Assembly (NCBI GenBank): GCA_963664835.2
Contig: CAXXUG010000004.1
Location: 1-64,000 of the forward strand
Direction of reading: 5' to 3'
Length of the DNA: 64,000 bases
Source: G963664835 sp963664835
Lineage (GTDB): Bacteria; Chloroflexota; UBA6077; FW602-bin22; JBCLEL01
This document shows, piece by piece, positions 47,607-56,403 of this stretch. The position numbers were made by a program, and so were the translations under genes. Position 1 is the stretch's first letter; each line of letters begins with the position of its first letter. Under the pieces are notes generated by a model. It was not told the DNA's origin. It saw only the letters and a program-made list of their open reading frames with translations, and ran no database searches.

Positions 47607-48794
47607 TTAAGACGCCAGATCCTTTACGCTTCTCATGGGTGGGGAGGGGCGTTCCCTAAGTCTCCATAAAGCCTGGATCTCCTCCCCAATCTGCCGGCGT
47701 AGCGAGGCCGGCCCCCAACTCTTGTGTTCCAATTCGAGCAGCGCTCTCTCTTCTGCCTGAAGGACTTCGGCGGCTAAGATCCGTCTGTAAGGCGTTAGGG
47801 CGGTATCGTATCGCTTGGTGAGCTTGCCACCGTTCCTTTTCTTACCAACCAACTTAAGGAGTGGCTGCCAGTGGTTTACCCACAGTCTCACCAGATCGTA
47901 GACTCGGTTCAATTGTTCCAACGCCGGTTGAGACTCGAAGCGATCATAGCCGATTAGCTTTCTAACAACAGACCAGTGCTTCTGTTCTACGTGGGCCTGA
48001 TCGTTCTTCCAGTAGGGACGTGAGCGGGTGAAGGTGATGTTCTCAGAGCGACAGTACCGTAGTAAGTGAGCGTTTAGGAACTCTGATCCATTGTCCGAGT
48101 CGATACCCAAGAGAGGAAAAGGCAGTCGTTCTCTTACCAGCTCCAAGGCGGCAAACACGCCGGCTTGGCCTTTCCCCCAAACCCCAATAGGCTCGGTCCA
48201 GCCGCTAGCCACGTCGACAACGTTTAGGGTGTTGAGGTAATGCCCGGCTGTGGAGGTGGCGCAGTGAGCTACCAAGTCAATCTCTACATAGCCCGGTCTC
48301 TGTTCCTCCCAAGGAGTATAGGTCTGGACCGGTATCTGTTGTTTCAGCAGTGAACCTGGCTTAGTCGTAGTGTAGCCACCTGGGCGTTTGTGTCGCTTGA
48401 ATAGACGCAGACGCCGATCGATAGTAGCTGCGCTCATTGTTATCAACTGCTCTCTCACTTCATCATCAATCCTCAGTGCTCCCTCTTCCTCCAGGGCCGG
48501 CACAAGCTCTTTAAGGAACGGAGCTAGTCGCTTCCCGCACATCCAGCCACTGAGCTCTAGTACACTTCTCAGAGTTCCTACTACCACCGAGGAGTACTTC
48601 CTTGGTCTGCCTCTACCTTTCCCCTTAGGTTTGGGTGGCCCGTCGCACAATAATCGGGTCGCCCATTTGCGGTGATAGCCGGTGGTCGCCACAAACTCAT
48701 CCAACAACCTACTTTTTTCCCGGCGAGTTCCATTCTTATAACGAACTCTTAGAGCGTTCGCCAACTCGTGTTTGCTTTGTTGTCGCACTGCCAT
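47607..48794 (-). CDS. Transposase (DDE integrase core)
   Basis: 395 residues, intact. The N-terminal half has helix-turn-helix regions (LVDEF-like start, then GRGRPRKYSSVVVGTLRSV, probably DNA-binding). The rve-type catalytic core begins near residue 165: D in GYVEIDLVAHC, D in LLGIDSDNGSEFLN, and E in KNDQAHVEQKHWSVV, giving the DDE triad of retroviral-integrase-type transposases (IS481/IS3-like relatives). The ATG is at 48794, inside the IS right end by about 30 bases. No frameshift is seen, so the element could still be active. Confidence 0.92.
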   Translation of the reverse strand: MAVRQQSKHELANALRVRYKNGTRREKSRLLDEFVATTGYHRKWATRLLCDGPPKPKGKGRGRPRKYSSVVVGTLRSVLELSGWMCGKRLAPFLKELVPALEEEGALRIDDEVREQLITMSAATIDRRLRLFKRHKRPGGYTTTKPGSLLKQQIPVQTYTPWEEQRPGYVEIDLVAHCATSTAGHYLNTLNVVDVASGWTEPIGVWGKGQAGVFAALELVRERLPFPLLGIDSDNGSEFLNAHLLRYCRSENITFTRSRPYWKNDQAHVEQKHWSVVRKLIGYDRFESQPALEQLNRVYDLVRLWVNHWQPLLKLVGKKRNGGKLTKRYDTALTPYRRILAAEVLQAEERALLELEHKSWGPASLRRQIGEEIQALWRLRERPSPPMRSVKDLAS

Positions 48795-48824
48795 AACCCC
48801 TGCTCCTTACGGTAATGTGAGTTA

Positions 48825-48867
48825 TGAGGCAACGTATAGTTCTTCGGTAAGTTTATTTATGAGGCAA
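48825..48867 (-). repeat. IS right end, double TTGCCTCA repeat
   Basis: TGAGGCAA at 48825-48832 and 48860-48867, the inverted counterparts of the left-end copies with the same 35-base spacing; the TTACCGAA motif lies between them. Confidence 0.8.
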
Positions 48868-48893
48868 TTCGGCAGGAGGCAAGTTGCCGGTGA

Positions 48894-48899
48894 TATAAT
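48894..48899 (+). promoter_or_regulatory. -10 box of tRNA-Ser
   Basis: A perfect TATAAT eight bases before the mature tRNA. The -35 position (about 48870-48876) reads CGGCAGG, not a consensus, and is directly beside the IS end. Confidence 0.7.
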
Positions 48900-48906
48900 C
48901 TAGATT

Positions 48907-48997
48907 GGAGGGGTGTCCGAGTGGTTTAAGGTGCCGCTCTCGAAAAGCGGTGCGGCTGTAATGGTCGCCGTGGGTTCGAATCCCACCTCCTCCGCCA
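48907..48997 (+). tRNA. tRNA-Ser (anticodon CGA)
   Basis: 91 bases including an encoded CCA. Acceptor GGAGGGG pairs with CTCCTCC; the anticodon stem CCGCT/AGCGG encloses the loop CTCGAAA, giving anticodon CGA for UCG. A long variable arm (type II) and the T-arm GTGGG-TTCGAAT-CCCAC confirm a serine tRNA. Confidence 0.97.
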
Positions 48998-49298
48998 CCG
49001 TAGCGCCTGGGACGGGGCAGCTATTGAACGATTCGTGCTCTAGAGTCACGGTCCTTGATCCCGGCGGACTGTATGAACTGCCGCGCAGCGGTTCTTCCTC
49101 ACGACGAACCTATCGTCTAGGTTACCCAAATGTGCAGTCGGCGCGCACCGAGCCAGAAGATCTTAGACCGATGTTTAAGCAGCGTCGGGGGCCGCCGGCC
49201 ACACTAGCGGGTGGTGACAACCAGAGGACAGGTCCGGGGTCTTATGCCCCAGCCCAACGCCAGGCTGGGGCAACTGGGTTCGCGGCTACAGCTATACT
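48998..49298. other. Spacer between tRNA-Ser and the Fur-family gene
   Basis: 300 bases without a supported gene. It contains only the hairpin at 49245-49272. Confidence 0.5.
49245..49272 (-). terminator. Hairpin downstream of the Fur-family gene
   Basis: TGCCCCAGCC and GGCTGGGGCA form a perfect ten-base stem with an eight-base loop, about 27 bases after the Fur-family stop. A U-run is lacking, so its role as a terminator is uncertain. Confidence 0.45.
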
Positions 49299-49727
49299 TT
49301 AGTTCAAGCAGTTCCTGCACACGCCATAGACTTCTAGCCAGTGGCCGCTCAATTTGAAGCCTCTACGGGCAGAAGCCGCCACGAGTTGGTCTTCGATGTC
49401 ACAGCCCGGCAGGTCTTGGGACGTACCGCAGGCTGCACATAGAAGGTGATGGTGGTGACCGCGCTGGCCCAACTGATAGCGGACGGAGCCGTCTTCCAAG
49501 AGTACGCGGCAGAGTACCCCTTCTTCGACCAACAGCTTGAGGGATCGAAATACGGTTGCCCTGCCTAGCTCTTTCAACTCCTGGCACAACTCCTCGGCGG
49601 TGAAGTGCCGGCTCTGGTTGACGACTGCACGAACCACCGCGCGACGAGGGGCGGTGGACCGATAACCCCGCGCCTTCAGGGTTTCCAACATTTTTTCCGC
49701 GACAGGGGAAGATGTCTCTTGCATCAT
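49299..49727 (-). CDS. Fur-family metalloregulator
   Basis: 142 residues. An N-terminal winged helix (RGYRSTAPRRAVVRAVV, with the recognition helix near LGRATVFRSLKLL) is followed by the dimer/metal domain: RGHHHHLLCAACG gives the His-rich sensing site and a CxxC, and CRNC at the C-terminus supplies the second CxxC of the structural zinc site. The residues do not separate Fur, Zur and PerR securely. The ATG is at 49727 or one codon later (MMQ). It is monocistronic, read toward tRNA-Ser. No obvious inverted-repeat operator was found in its 180-base upstream region. Confidence 0.9.
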   Translation of the reverse strand: MMQETSSPVAEKMLETLKARGYRSTAPRRAVVRAVVNQSRHFTAEELCQELKELGRATVFRSLKLLVEEGVLCRVLLEDGSVRYQLGQRGHHHHLLCAACGTSQDLPGCDIEDQLVAASARRGFKLSGHWLEVYGVCRNCLN

Positions 49728-49962
49728 AGTTTGCGGTCATTATATATCATCAGAGAAGCAAAACTGATACCGAAACAACGGGCTGATTGAGGGGCTGTGA
49801 CCACCGGCCCAATGTACGGATAATCTCCCGCGATGCTCTGGAGCGCAACTCAACCACGGGGATGCCGCCGCAGACCAGTTCCCCTCGTTAGCCCGCCGGC
49901 TGGCGAAGCAACATGTGCGCCATTACCCTAGAGTCGGCCCGTGTCGGGGTTCGGAAATCGCC

Positions 49963-51060
49963 GTGAAGATTACTCACCTCGAGATTGAGACCGTTCGGGT
50001 GAACGAGCGCGAGACGTGGGTGTTCGTGCTGATGCATACCGACTCCGGCCTGACCGGCCTGGGGGAGTTGAATCCCTCGGCGCCTCGGAGGCGTTGCCTC
50101 GAGGCCCTGCAGAGACTGGGGCGGCGGCTGGTTGGGCGCGACCCGCGCCGCATCAACTCGCTGTACGCCGATATGCGCGGCGAAGTGTCTGACTCGGTTG
50201 GAGTGCGCGCTCTCAGCACGTTGGACCAGTGCCTGTGGGACCTCTTGGGTCAATCGCTGCAGGCTCCTATTCACGCACTCCTGGGCGGGGCCTGCTGGGA
50301 CTCAATTCGCCTGTACGCAAATATCACCCGTGCGACGCCGTCCCGAACGCCCGAGGCTTTCGCGCGCAGCGCCCTGGGCGCGGTAGCCGACGGGTTCACC
50401 GCGGTAAAACTCGCCCCGTTCGCCGGCGGACGGCCGATCGACCGGATCGACGACCTGGAGGAGTCGCTGGAATGCGTGCGCGCCGTGCGGCGGGCTGTGG
50501 GACCCGATGTCGATGTCATGTTGGACTGCTACGGGCTGTTCACGGCACAGGCCGCGCTGGGTCTTGCGGGTGCGCTGGCCGACATCCACCTGTACTGGCT
50601 GGAAGAGCCGGTCGGCCGTGACGACTTGGAGGGCTATCTGGAGATCAAGGCGCGTTTTCCGGCGCCATTGGCAGGCGGCGAGGACTACGAGTTTCTCGAC
50701 GGGTTTTGGCCGGCGCTGGAGCGTCGGGTATTCGACATCGCGATGCCGGACGTCGGCATCGTGGGCGGTATTTCCGAACTGGACAAGGTGGCGTCGGTTG
50801 CCGAGAGCCGGGGGATGCGGGTCGCTCCGCATGGGCCCTTCGGCCCGGTGACGCTGGCTGCCAGCGCCCAGGTGGCGGCAACCCACCCGGGATTTCTCAC
50901 GATGGAGTATCCCTGGGGACTGAACGAGTGGCGGGCCGGACTGCTGGAGCCGGCGGAGCGCATCGAAGGGTCCTACTACCGGCTGCCGGACGGGCCGGGA
51001 CTGGGCGCGGCCCTCAATTCGGAGGTGCTGGCGGCGCACCGGGCGGGCAGAGACGGATAG
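49963..51060 (+). CDS. Enolase-superfamily (mandelate racemase/muconate-lactonising type) enzyme
   Basis: About 365 residues. The capping domain ends near DRIDDLEESLE; the barrel shows FTAVKLAPF (general-base lysine position), the metal ligands D in VMLDCYG, E in YWLEEPV and E in LAGGEDYE, and a late VAPHGPFGPV histidine. These fit the MR subgroup, which removes the proton alpha to a carboxylate, often in sugar-acid dehydratases. The start is likely the GTG at 49963 (VKITHLEIETV); the frame is open from 49915 but the extra residues are not family-like. It stands alone, 153 bases before the PilN-like gene. Confidence 0.87.
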   Translation: MKITHLEIETVRVNERETWVFVLMHTDSGLTGLGELNPSAPRRRCLEALQRLGRRLVGRDPRRINSLYADMRGEVSDSVGVRALSTLDQCLWDLLGQSLQAPIHALLGGACWDSIRLYANITRATPSRTPEAFARSALGAVADGFTAVKLAPFAGGRPIDRIDDLEESLECVRAVRRAVGPDVDVMLDCYGLFTAQAALGLAGALADIHLYWLEEPVGRDDLEGYLEIKARFPAPLAGGEDYEFLDGFWPALERRVFDIAMPDVGIVGGISELDKVASVAESRGMRVAPHGPFGPVTLAASAQVAATHPGFLTMEYPWGLNEWRAGLLEPAERIEGSYYRLPDGPGLGAALNSEVLAAHRAGRDG

Positions 51061-51213
51061 CCTATTGGATGATTGCTGTATCGGTGTTTCAAGCGATTGT
51101 CGACAGAGGCTCAAGTGCTGGAAGTACGTCGGCTGGTCAAAGAGGCCAGTCTGGCGGCGGAGACCTGAGTCAGGCTTTTTCCCGAACGCGGTCTTTGATA
51201 CATTTGGCCCGTT

Positions 51214-54048
51214 ATGACCTCCAGTCGGCGTAACGATGCACACACCACCGATCCAACGCATTCGCTCCCGGAGCAAGTTCCCGCTCCAATCCCTGCACTC
51301 ACAATAGTCTTGGCGTTGCTGATCGCAGGCCTCCTGGGCCTCGCCTACGCAACGTTCTGGTTGTGGATCGAATCCGGTCGCATGCTAGAAGATTTTGAAG
51401 AACGAGCACCCCATGCCGATCTCTCCGTACGGGGAGCCATATCTGCAACTACCGGCAGCACCGGAATGAAAAAGACAGAAGAGGTAAGACAGGATTTCCT
51501 GCTCCTACAAAGGAGACAGATTAGTTGGGGAAACGTGTTTCACACGCTGCTCAATGTGCCACAAGGGTTGGTGGTAGACTCCATCGCCCAGTCGAACTTC
51601 ACCTTGATGGTAGACGGACGTGCAAGTAACTTGTCCATTGCCAATGAATATGTGATGAAACTGCAAGACAGCGGCCTATTCGAACAGCCACAGGTGCAAC
51701 TTGAGCAGATTGCGTATGATTCCGCCGCCTTGCCGCGGGCTGATAGCCCAACACCATCATCTTCCGTCGACCTTACACTTGTCGAACCCAGCAGTACGCC
51801 GCAAGTTGAATCACCCGTGCCTCCAACTCCGGCTTTGCAGACGCCAACCCCTATCCCCAGACCTACTGAAACGTTTACTACTACGCCGTCCAGTACGAGT
51901 ACCGTCGCACCAGCTCCCGAATTCGACTTCGCTCTAGTTGTCCGGACCTCCACTCGGATTGATGAGCACCGCACCAGCCACATCCGCGCAACGATCCTAG
52001 ACGAGAACGGCAATCGGATTCGTAATGTGACTTTCCGGATAGAGAGTGAAGGTGTTCCTCCTTGGAGCGCCGAAGAATCCGACGAAACACAGCAGAATGG
52101 GATGGTCGAATTCGCGGTCACCAAAGGGGTGTTCACGGTTCGACCACTCGTAGAAGGACGCGTTCAAGCGGCGCATGGTCTGGTCACAGGTTATGGTGAC
52201 GTGCCGGGCAAGCAAGAGTGGCACCTAGTTTGGCGCAAGACGCAGCCAGGCAGTCGATCAGTGGGGTCACCTACTCAAACGTCCACGATCACTACTACGC
52301 CGTCGCCGACCACCCCTCCCCGTTGGGCCGGCCGAAATATCGCCCGCCTCGGGTCCGCTACTGTCTCCCAAGGTCAGGATACTGCTCATCATGCGATCGA
52401 CGGCGATACGGAAACCATCTGGCAATCGGGTGCATTCCCGGTCCAGGAGATCGTGATTACATTGAATGACTCTTATAGAAAGAGTGAAATCGACGGAATT
52501 GAACTCATCGTCGCACAGTCATTGGTCGGCAGGACTACTCACCAGATTTGGGTAGAGGACGAGGCCGGCGATATTCACGGGCATACTACTGAGCTGACCT
52601 CCATTACACGCGATCGACAGAGTCTCATTATCAGGTGGGATCCCCAGAAGTTGGGCGATGCTGAGACCATAAGAAGGGTGTTCGTTCGCACTGTTAGTGG
52701 ACCAAGCTGGGTTGGTTGGCGAGAAATCAGGATCTACGAAAAGTTGCCTCCGCCACGCTCAACCATGACCCCAACTCGCACCCCAACTGCTACAGGCAGA
52801 GCGACGATTTGCCCAACCAAGGTATGTACTGCGACGCCAACTAGTACTCCTGCCATTGCCGCGACATCAGGGGCTACGGCCACGCCCAGTGTTACCCCGA
52901 CGATAACGCCAACGTTCACCGCAATCGCGGTAGGGCAGAACGTGGCAACTAGAGGGACAGCCTCGTCTTCGGTGGGGTCTGAGTCCGCACAAAACGCCAT
53001 TGATGGCGACATTGAAACCACATGGCAATCCGGCGCATCGGGGGTGCAGGAGATCGTGATTGATCTTGACGACCGTTATCAGGTGGACGCCGTGGCGCTT
53101 GTCGCGTCTCAGTCGTCGCCGGGCCTAACTAGCCATGAAGTTTGGGCGCAGGAAACGGGTGGATCCTTGACGCTAGTCGGCACTGTTACAGGCCAAACTG
53201 CGGATCGACAGACCCTGCCGCTGTATTTCAATCCTGCTATTGCAGTAAATCGAATAGTCGTCCGGACGATCCGTTCGAGCGGCAACGTGGCTTGGCGAGA
53301 AATAAGAATCTTCGAACAGTTGCCGCCCCCGTTGTCGACATTCACGCCGACTCGCACGCACACGCCGGCGCCCTCCCCAACGCCAACTTTCATCTCGGCC
53401 GGTCCGAACGTGGCGCCTTTAGGTTCGGCGTCTGCAACTAGCGGAACTGAGACCGCCCACCTTGCGATAGACAATGATCCTGAAACGGCGTGGCGCGCCA
53501 GCGATGCCGGGACTCAGAGCATCACAATCGAATTCGATGATTCCCATACGATCGAAGCTATTTCACTAGTGTCAGCGGGCGAGCTTCCCGATTCAACGAC
53601 TCACATTCTATTGGACCAGGATTCGCAGGTTGTCGATATGCGCAGTGGTAAGGCAAAGGATAGACAAACGATTGCATTTCAGTTGGATCCCGCGGTTGAA
53701 ACAAACAAGATAATCGTGCATACGAGCACCGATCCGGCCAAGACTATTGGATGGCGAGAGATACGAATCTTTGAGCAACCTCCACCCACATCCGTACCTT
53801 CCGATAATTCTGGGAGCGCGCCAGAATCCGAACCTTCTCCGCAGGAAAATCGTAGAGTCGCTCAATCACACGTGTTTTCTGACATATCTGGGATGGTCTC
53901 TGATTTGCTCCGACTTGTAGTCGGCCGTCCTGCCGGAGCATTGGCGGCCCCTGCCGCTCAAGAGCCAATCGACGGCTCTGCCCAAATGAGTGTACGGTTC
54001 AAATTGGTCCTTGAGGTAGAACCAGGCTCAGGATATCTTTCCAAATGA
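51214..54048 (+). CDS. PilN-like protein with Ig-like and three discoidin domains
   Basis: 944 residues. A short cytoplasmic N-terminus, one membrane helix (about 28-50), then a PilN/fimbrial-assembly domain (about 87-170: LLLQRRQISWGNVFHTLLNVPQGLVV, then LSIANEYVMKLQDSGLFEQ). A Pro/Ser/Thr linker (about 172-232) leads to an Ig/invasin-like domain (about 235-345). Three F5/8-type-C (discoidin) repeats follow at about 372-510, 575-700 and 729-850, each with AIDGDxET-W and WREIRI landmarks and joined by TPTRTPT-type linkers. PilN normally links PilM and PilO in type IV pilus machines; discoidin domains bind glycans. No pilM, pilQ or pilin gene is near. The stop overlaps the next ATG (ATGA). Confidence 0.78.
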   Translation: MTSSRRNDAHTTDPTHSLPEQVPAPIPALTIVLALLIAGLLGLAYATFWLWIESGRMLEDFEERAPHADLSVRGAISATTGSTGMKKTEEVRQDFLLLQRRQISWGNVFHTLLNVPQGLVVDSIAQSNFTLMVDGRASNLSIANEYVMKLQDSGLFEQPQVQLEQIAYDSAALPRADSPTPSSSVDLTLVEPSSTPQVESPVPPTPALQTPTPIPRPTETFTTTPSSTSTVAPAPEFDFALVVRTSTRIDEHRTSHIRATILDENGNRIRNVTFRIESEGVPPWSAEESDETQQNGMVEFAVTKGVFTVRPLVEGRVQAAHGLVTGYGDVPGKQEWHLVWRKTQPGSRSVGSPTQTSTITTTPSPTTPPRWAGRNIARLGSATVSQGQDTAHHAIDGDTETIWQSGAFPVQEIVITLNDSYRKSEIDGIELIVAQSLVGRTTHQIWVEDEAGDIHGHTTELTSITRDRQSLIIRWDPQKLGDAETIRRVFVRTVSGPSWVGWREIRIYEKLPPPRSTMTPTRTPTATGRATICPTKVCTATPTSTPAIAATSGATATPSVTPTITPTFTAIAVGQNVATRGTASSSVGSESAQNAIDGDIETTWQSGASGVQEIVIDLDDRYQVDAVALVASQSSPGLTSHEVWAQETGGSLTLVGTVTGQTADRQTLPLYFNPAIAVNRIVVRTIRSSGNVAWREIRIFEQLPPPLSTFTPTRTHTPAPSPTPTFISAGPNVAPLGSASATSGTETAHLAIDNDPETAWRASDAGTQSITIEFDDSHTIEAISLVSAGELPDSTTHILLDQDSQVVDMRSGKAKDRQTIAFQLDPAVETNKIIVHTSTDPAKTIGWREIRIFEQPPPTSVPSDNSGSAPESEPSPQENRRVAQSHVFSDISGMVSDLLRLVVGRPAGALAAPAAQEPIDGSAQMSVRFKLVLEVEPGSGYLSK

Positions 54049-54536
54049 TCCGCGACATGAGCGCATTTCAAAAGTCACTCTCTGCAATCGCTTTCGCTTC
54101 GTTGGCGTTCGCCTTATGCATCGGCTTCTTGTGGATACGCAACCAACTGGCCATCCACGAGTTGCAAACTCGTCTCAAAACCGCTGAGATAGCGCTGCTC
54201 CAGAGCGAGGAAGCAGTTGTCGGGCCATCATTTCCTGTAGAGCCCTTGGGTCTTCGTCTCTTAGACTTAACGGTGCGTTCGGCTCAAGATGCCGGCCTGG
54301 AAATCGCTTCAGTTCGGTCATCGCCGACGGCTCTTGAACAGATAGGCAGCAACTCGTATCAAGCTACTCATGTCTCGATTCGCGTAACGGGCGATATTAA
54401 CCAAATCATCGCTTTTTTGGACCTAATGGAAGTAGACGCAATATCGTCTATGGCCGTCGACGATATCAAACTCAAGTGGGCTGATGACCGTTGGGAGATG
54501 TCTCTAGACGTGTCGGCATATGCCATGCACGGCTAG
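54045..54536 (+). CDS. PilO-like membrane protein
   Basis: 163 residues. One membrane helix (about 13-33, LSAIAFASLAFALCIGFLWI), a short coiled coil (about 36-60, LQTRLKTAEIALLQSEEA) and a ferredoxin-like domain ending THVSIRVTGDINQIIAFLDLMEVD ... WEMSLDVSAYAM. This order and the VxGxxxxIxxFLxxLE pattern match PilO/GspM-type partners of PilN. It starts within the stop of the PilN-like gene (ATGA overlap; an ATG four codons in is possible), so the two are made together and probably form a heterodimer. It is shorter than a standard PilO (about 200). Confidence 0.7.
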   Translation: MIRDMSAFQKSLSAIAFASLAFALCIGFLWIRNQLAIHELQTRLKTAEIALLQSEEAVVGPSFPVEPLGLRLLDLTVRSAQDAGLEIASVRSSPTALEQIGSNSYQATHVSIRVTGDINQIIAFLDLMEVDAISSMAVDDIKLKWADDRWEMSLDVSAYAMHG

Positions 54537-54860
54537 CTGTTGGCCTGATCCAAGGACGAATCCATCGATTCAGATCGGCCACTTGATCCCTCTATGCCAA
54601 TCCGCGTAGCTGGTTCCCTGGCAACTAGTGCAGCCTTTTTGAAGAACTTCCTTTCGCCGACGGAAACTTGTGTGAGTTGACGTACGCGCATAGAATTCCG
54701 GCATTTTTAACGGCCATACCCTTGACCCGTATCGAGTCCAAATCCTACAATCGCACTTAATGTCTCTTCCCAGCGCCGCTAAGGAGATGGGTCTGACTGG
54801 CGACTGAGTGGTTTGACCCGTTACGCGGCCAGGTTTTGGTGGGCAAACGAAGGGGAGCGA
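54537..54860. other. Intergenic stretch before the small coiled-coil gene
   Basis: About 320 bases. No supported gene, hairpin or strong promoter was seen; open frames on the minus strand here are without family resemblance. Confidence 0.5.
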
Positions 54861-55172
54861 ATGCTCGACGGCGATTGGCAGGTGGTCCGTGCTGACTTGC
54901 GCCTTCAGTTGCGCAAGGTGAATGCGGAGCTTGAACGTATCGAGCATGAGTCTCAACAATTCGAAAAGCTGGGATTCAGCAACGACGTACTGGAAATGAC
55001 CGCCAGGGCTCACCTGGACCGCAAACAGGACCTCCTAGCGCACCTGAAATCGATCGAGCGACGCGATCGACGATCGCCCGCCAGGGGACAATCCGGTCTG
55101 ATGGGTTGGCTATTGCTGCCGGCTGTGCTCTGCATGATGGGTTGGCGCAGCTTCGTTAGGAGATTCGCCTAA
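54861..55172 (+). CDS. Small coiled-coil protein with C-terminal membrane anchor
   Basis: 103 residues, not assigned to a family. The N-terminal two-thirds is strongly charged and helical with coiled-coil character (VVRADLRLQLRKVNAELERIEHE, AHLDRKQDLLAHLKSIERR). A basic hinge (RRDRRSPARGQ) leads to a single hydrophobic segment (MGWLLLPAVLCMMGW) and an R-rich end, suggesting a tail-anchored protein with its helical part in the cytoplasm. The start at 54861 is chosen because AGGGGAG lies just upstream; the frame is open from 54813. It is 25 bases before hemW and possibly cotranscribed with it. Confidence 0.65.
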   Translation: MLDGDWQVVRADLRLQLRKVNAELERIEHESQQFEKLGFSNDVLEMTARAHLDRKQDLLAHLKSIERRDRRSPARGQSGLMGWLLLPAVLCMMGWRSFVRRFA

Positions 55173-55197
55173 ACCCTCCGGCAGCTATACTGTTGGC

Positions 55198-56403
55198 GTG
55201 AACGCCAAGGCAACCGAAGTCGGCCTGTATCTCCACATAGCATTTTGCAAAACAAAATGCCCTTACTGCGACTTCAATACCTACGCGGGTATGGCCGGGC
55301 TCATTCCCCGATACCTTGGCGCACTTGCGACGCAGTGCGCCTCTTTGTGGCGGGCCATACCAGCGAGCATAGATGACTCAGAGAAAGAGAGAATTGAGGT
55401 TGCCACGATATTCTTTGGAGGCGGCACACCAAGTCTGGTACCCGTGGAAGACCTCGAACGCATTCTGTGCGCGATTGGCGGTTCGGCTAACGTAGACCCC
55501 CGAGCAGAGGTCACCCTCGAGGCGAATCCGAACGACGTTTCCCCACCGTACCTGCGGGGACTTCGCCAAATTGGGTTCAACCGACTCAGCATTGGCATTC
55601 AGAGCTTCGACGACCGGATGCTCGATGTCCTGGGACGACGGCACGACGCGAACTCCGCAGTGAGTGCCTTCGAATCCGCGCGAGTGGCCGGATTCGATAA
55701 CGTAAGCATCGACCTGATGTTTGGTCTGCCCGGGCAAACAGTAGAACTGTGGCGAAAAACTCTGAGTAAGGCAATTGCTCTGCGGCCGGAGCATCTCTCG
55801 CTCTACAACCTGACGATCGAGGAGGGCACCCCGTTCCACGAGTGGGAGGCTCAAGGAAAGATCTCCCTGCCAACCAACGACGCCCACGCCGACATGTACG
55901 AGATTGCGATGGACGTCCTGGCCGCTGGCGGTTACGAGCAGTACGAGATATCGAACTGGGCACGCCGCGACCGAGCGGATTTCCGAAGCCGGCACAACCT
56001 CCGATACTGGCGAAACGAGCCTTACATAGGTCTGGGGGCCGGGGCGCATTCCTACTACGCTGACCTTCGCTTTTCGAACCTACGCGATCCGCGACGCTAC
56101 GTCGAAATGGTGGAATCGAGGACCTCTACGATCGATTGGATAGAGAGAATCGATCCCGGATTGGAGATGGCCGAAACGGCAATGCTGGGACTGAGACTCA
56201 ACGATGGCCTCAGTCAAGGGGAGTTTCTACGGCGCTTCGGTCGGCTAATTATCGACGTGTTCCCGGAGGCGATGGCGCGTAGCGTCGAACTAGGGCTGGT
56301 AACGGCTAACGACGATCGAGTCCGATTAACAAGACGGGGTCGAATGCTGGGCAACGAGGTCTTCGCATCTTTCCTATCGCGGGGCACCGCCCTGCCGGCT
56401 TAG
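55198..56403 (+). CDS. hemW: Radical SAM haem chaperone HemW
   Basis: 401 residues. The radical-SAM cluster motif is CKTKCPYC (C-x3-C-x2-C) in YLHIAFCKTKCPYCDFNTY, followed by FFGGGTPSLVP and LSIGIQSFDDRMLDVLGRRH, both typical of the HemN/HemW group. NLTIEEGTPF and the C-terminal region with GLGAGAHSYY support HemW (haem delivery) rather than HemN: the HemN-specific N-terminal extension is missing. The start is a GTG at 55198. Its stop overlaps by four bases the convergent stop of the polyprenyl synthetase gene. Confidence 0.92.
   Translation: MNAKATEVGLYLHIAFCKTKCPYCDFNTYAGMAGLIPRYLGALATQCASLWRAIPASIDDSEKERIEVATIFFGGGTPSLVPVEDLERILCAIGGSANVDPRAEVTLEANPNDVSPPYLRGLRQIGFNRLSIGIQSFDDRMLDVLGRRHDANSAVSAFESARVAGFDNVSIDLMFGLPGQTVELWRKTLSKAIALRPEHLSLYNLTIEEGTPFHEWEAQGKISLPTNDAHADMYEIAMDVLAAGGYEQYEISNWARRDRADFRSRHNLRYWRNEPYIGLGAGAHSYYADLRFSNLRDPRRYVEMVESRTSTIDWIERIDPGLEMAETAMLGLRLNDGLSQGEFLRRFGRLIIDVFPEAMARSVELGLVTANDDRVRLTRRGRMLGNEVFASFLSRGTALPA

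Larger units (their letters stand above)
47529..48867 (-). mobile_element. Insertion sequence of about 1.34 kb with DDE integrase-type transposase
   Basis: One transposase gene between imperfect inverted ends. Each end holds two copies of TTGCCTCA spaced exactly 35 bases apart (47529 and 47564 on the left; complements at 48825 and 48860 on the right), with TTACCGAA between them. No passenger gene. CGGCAGG occurs just outside both ends (47518-47524 and 48870-48876) but is not flush with the repeats, so a target duplication is unproven. The right end lies 39 bases before a tRNA-Ser gene. Confidence 0.85.

Noticed and set aside
49245..49272. Fur box or operator for the Fur-family gene
   Set aside because: The palindrome is GC-rich, lies after the stop codon and does not resemble the AT-rich Fur/Zur/PerR sites.
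54570..55013. 147-codon minus-strand frame
   Set aside because: Overlaps the better-supported small coiled-coil gene and an empty spacer; no family features.
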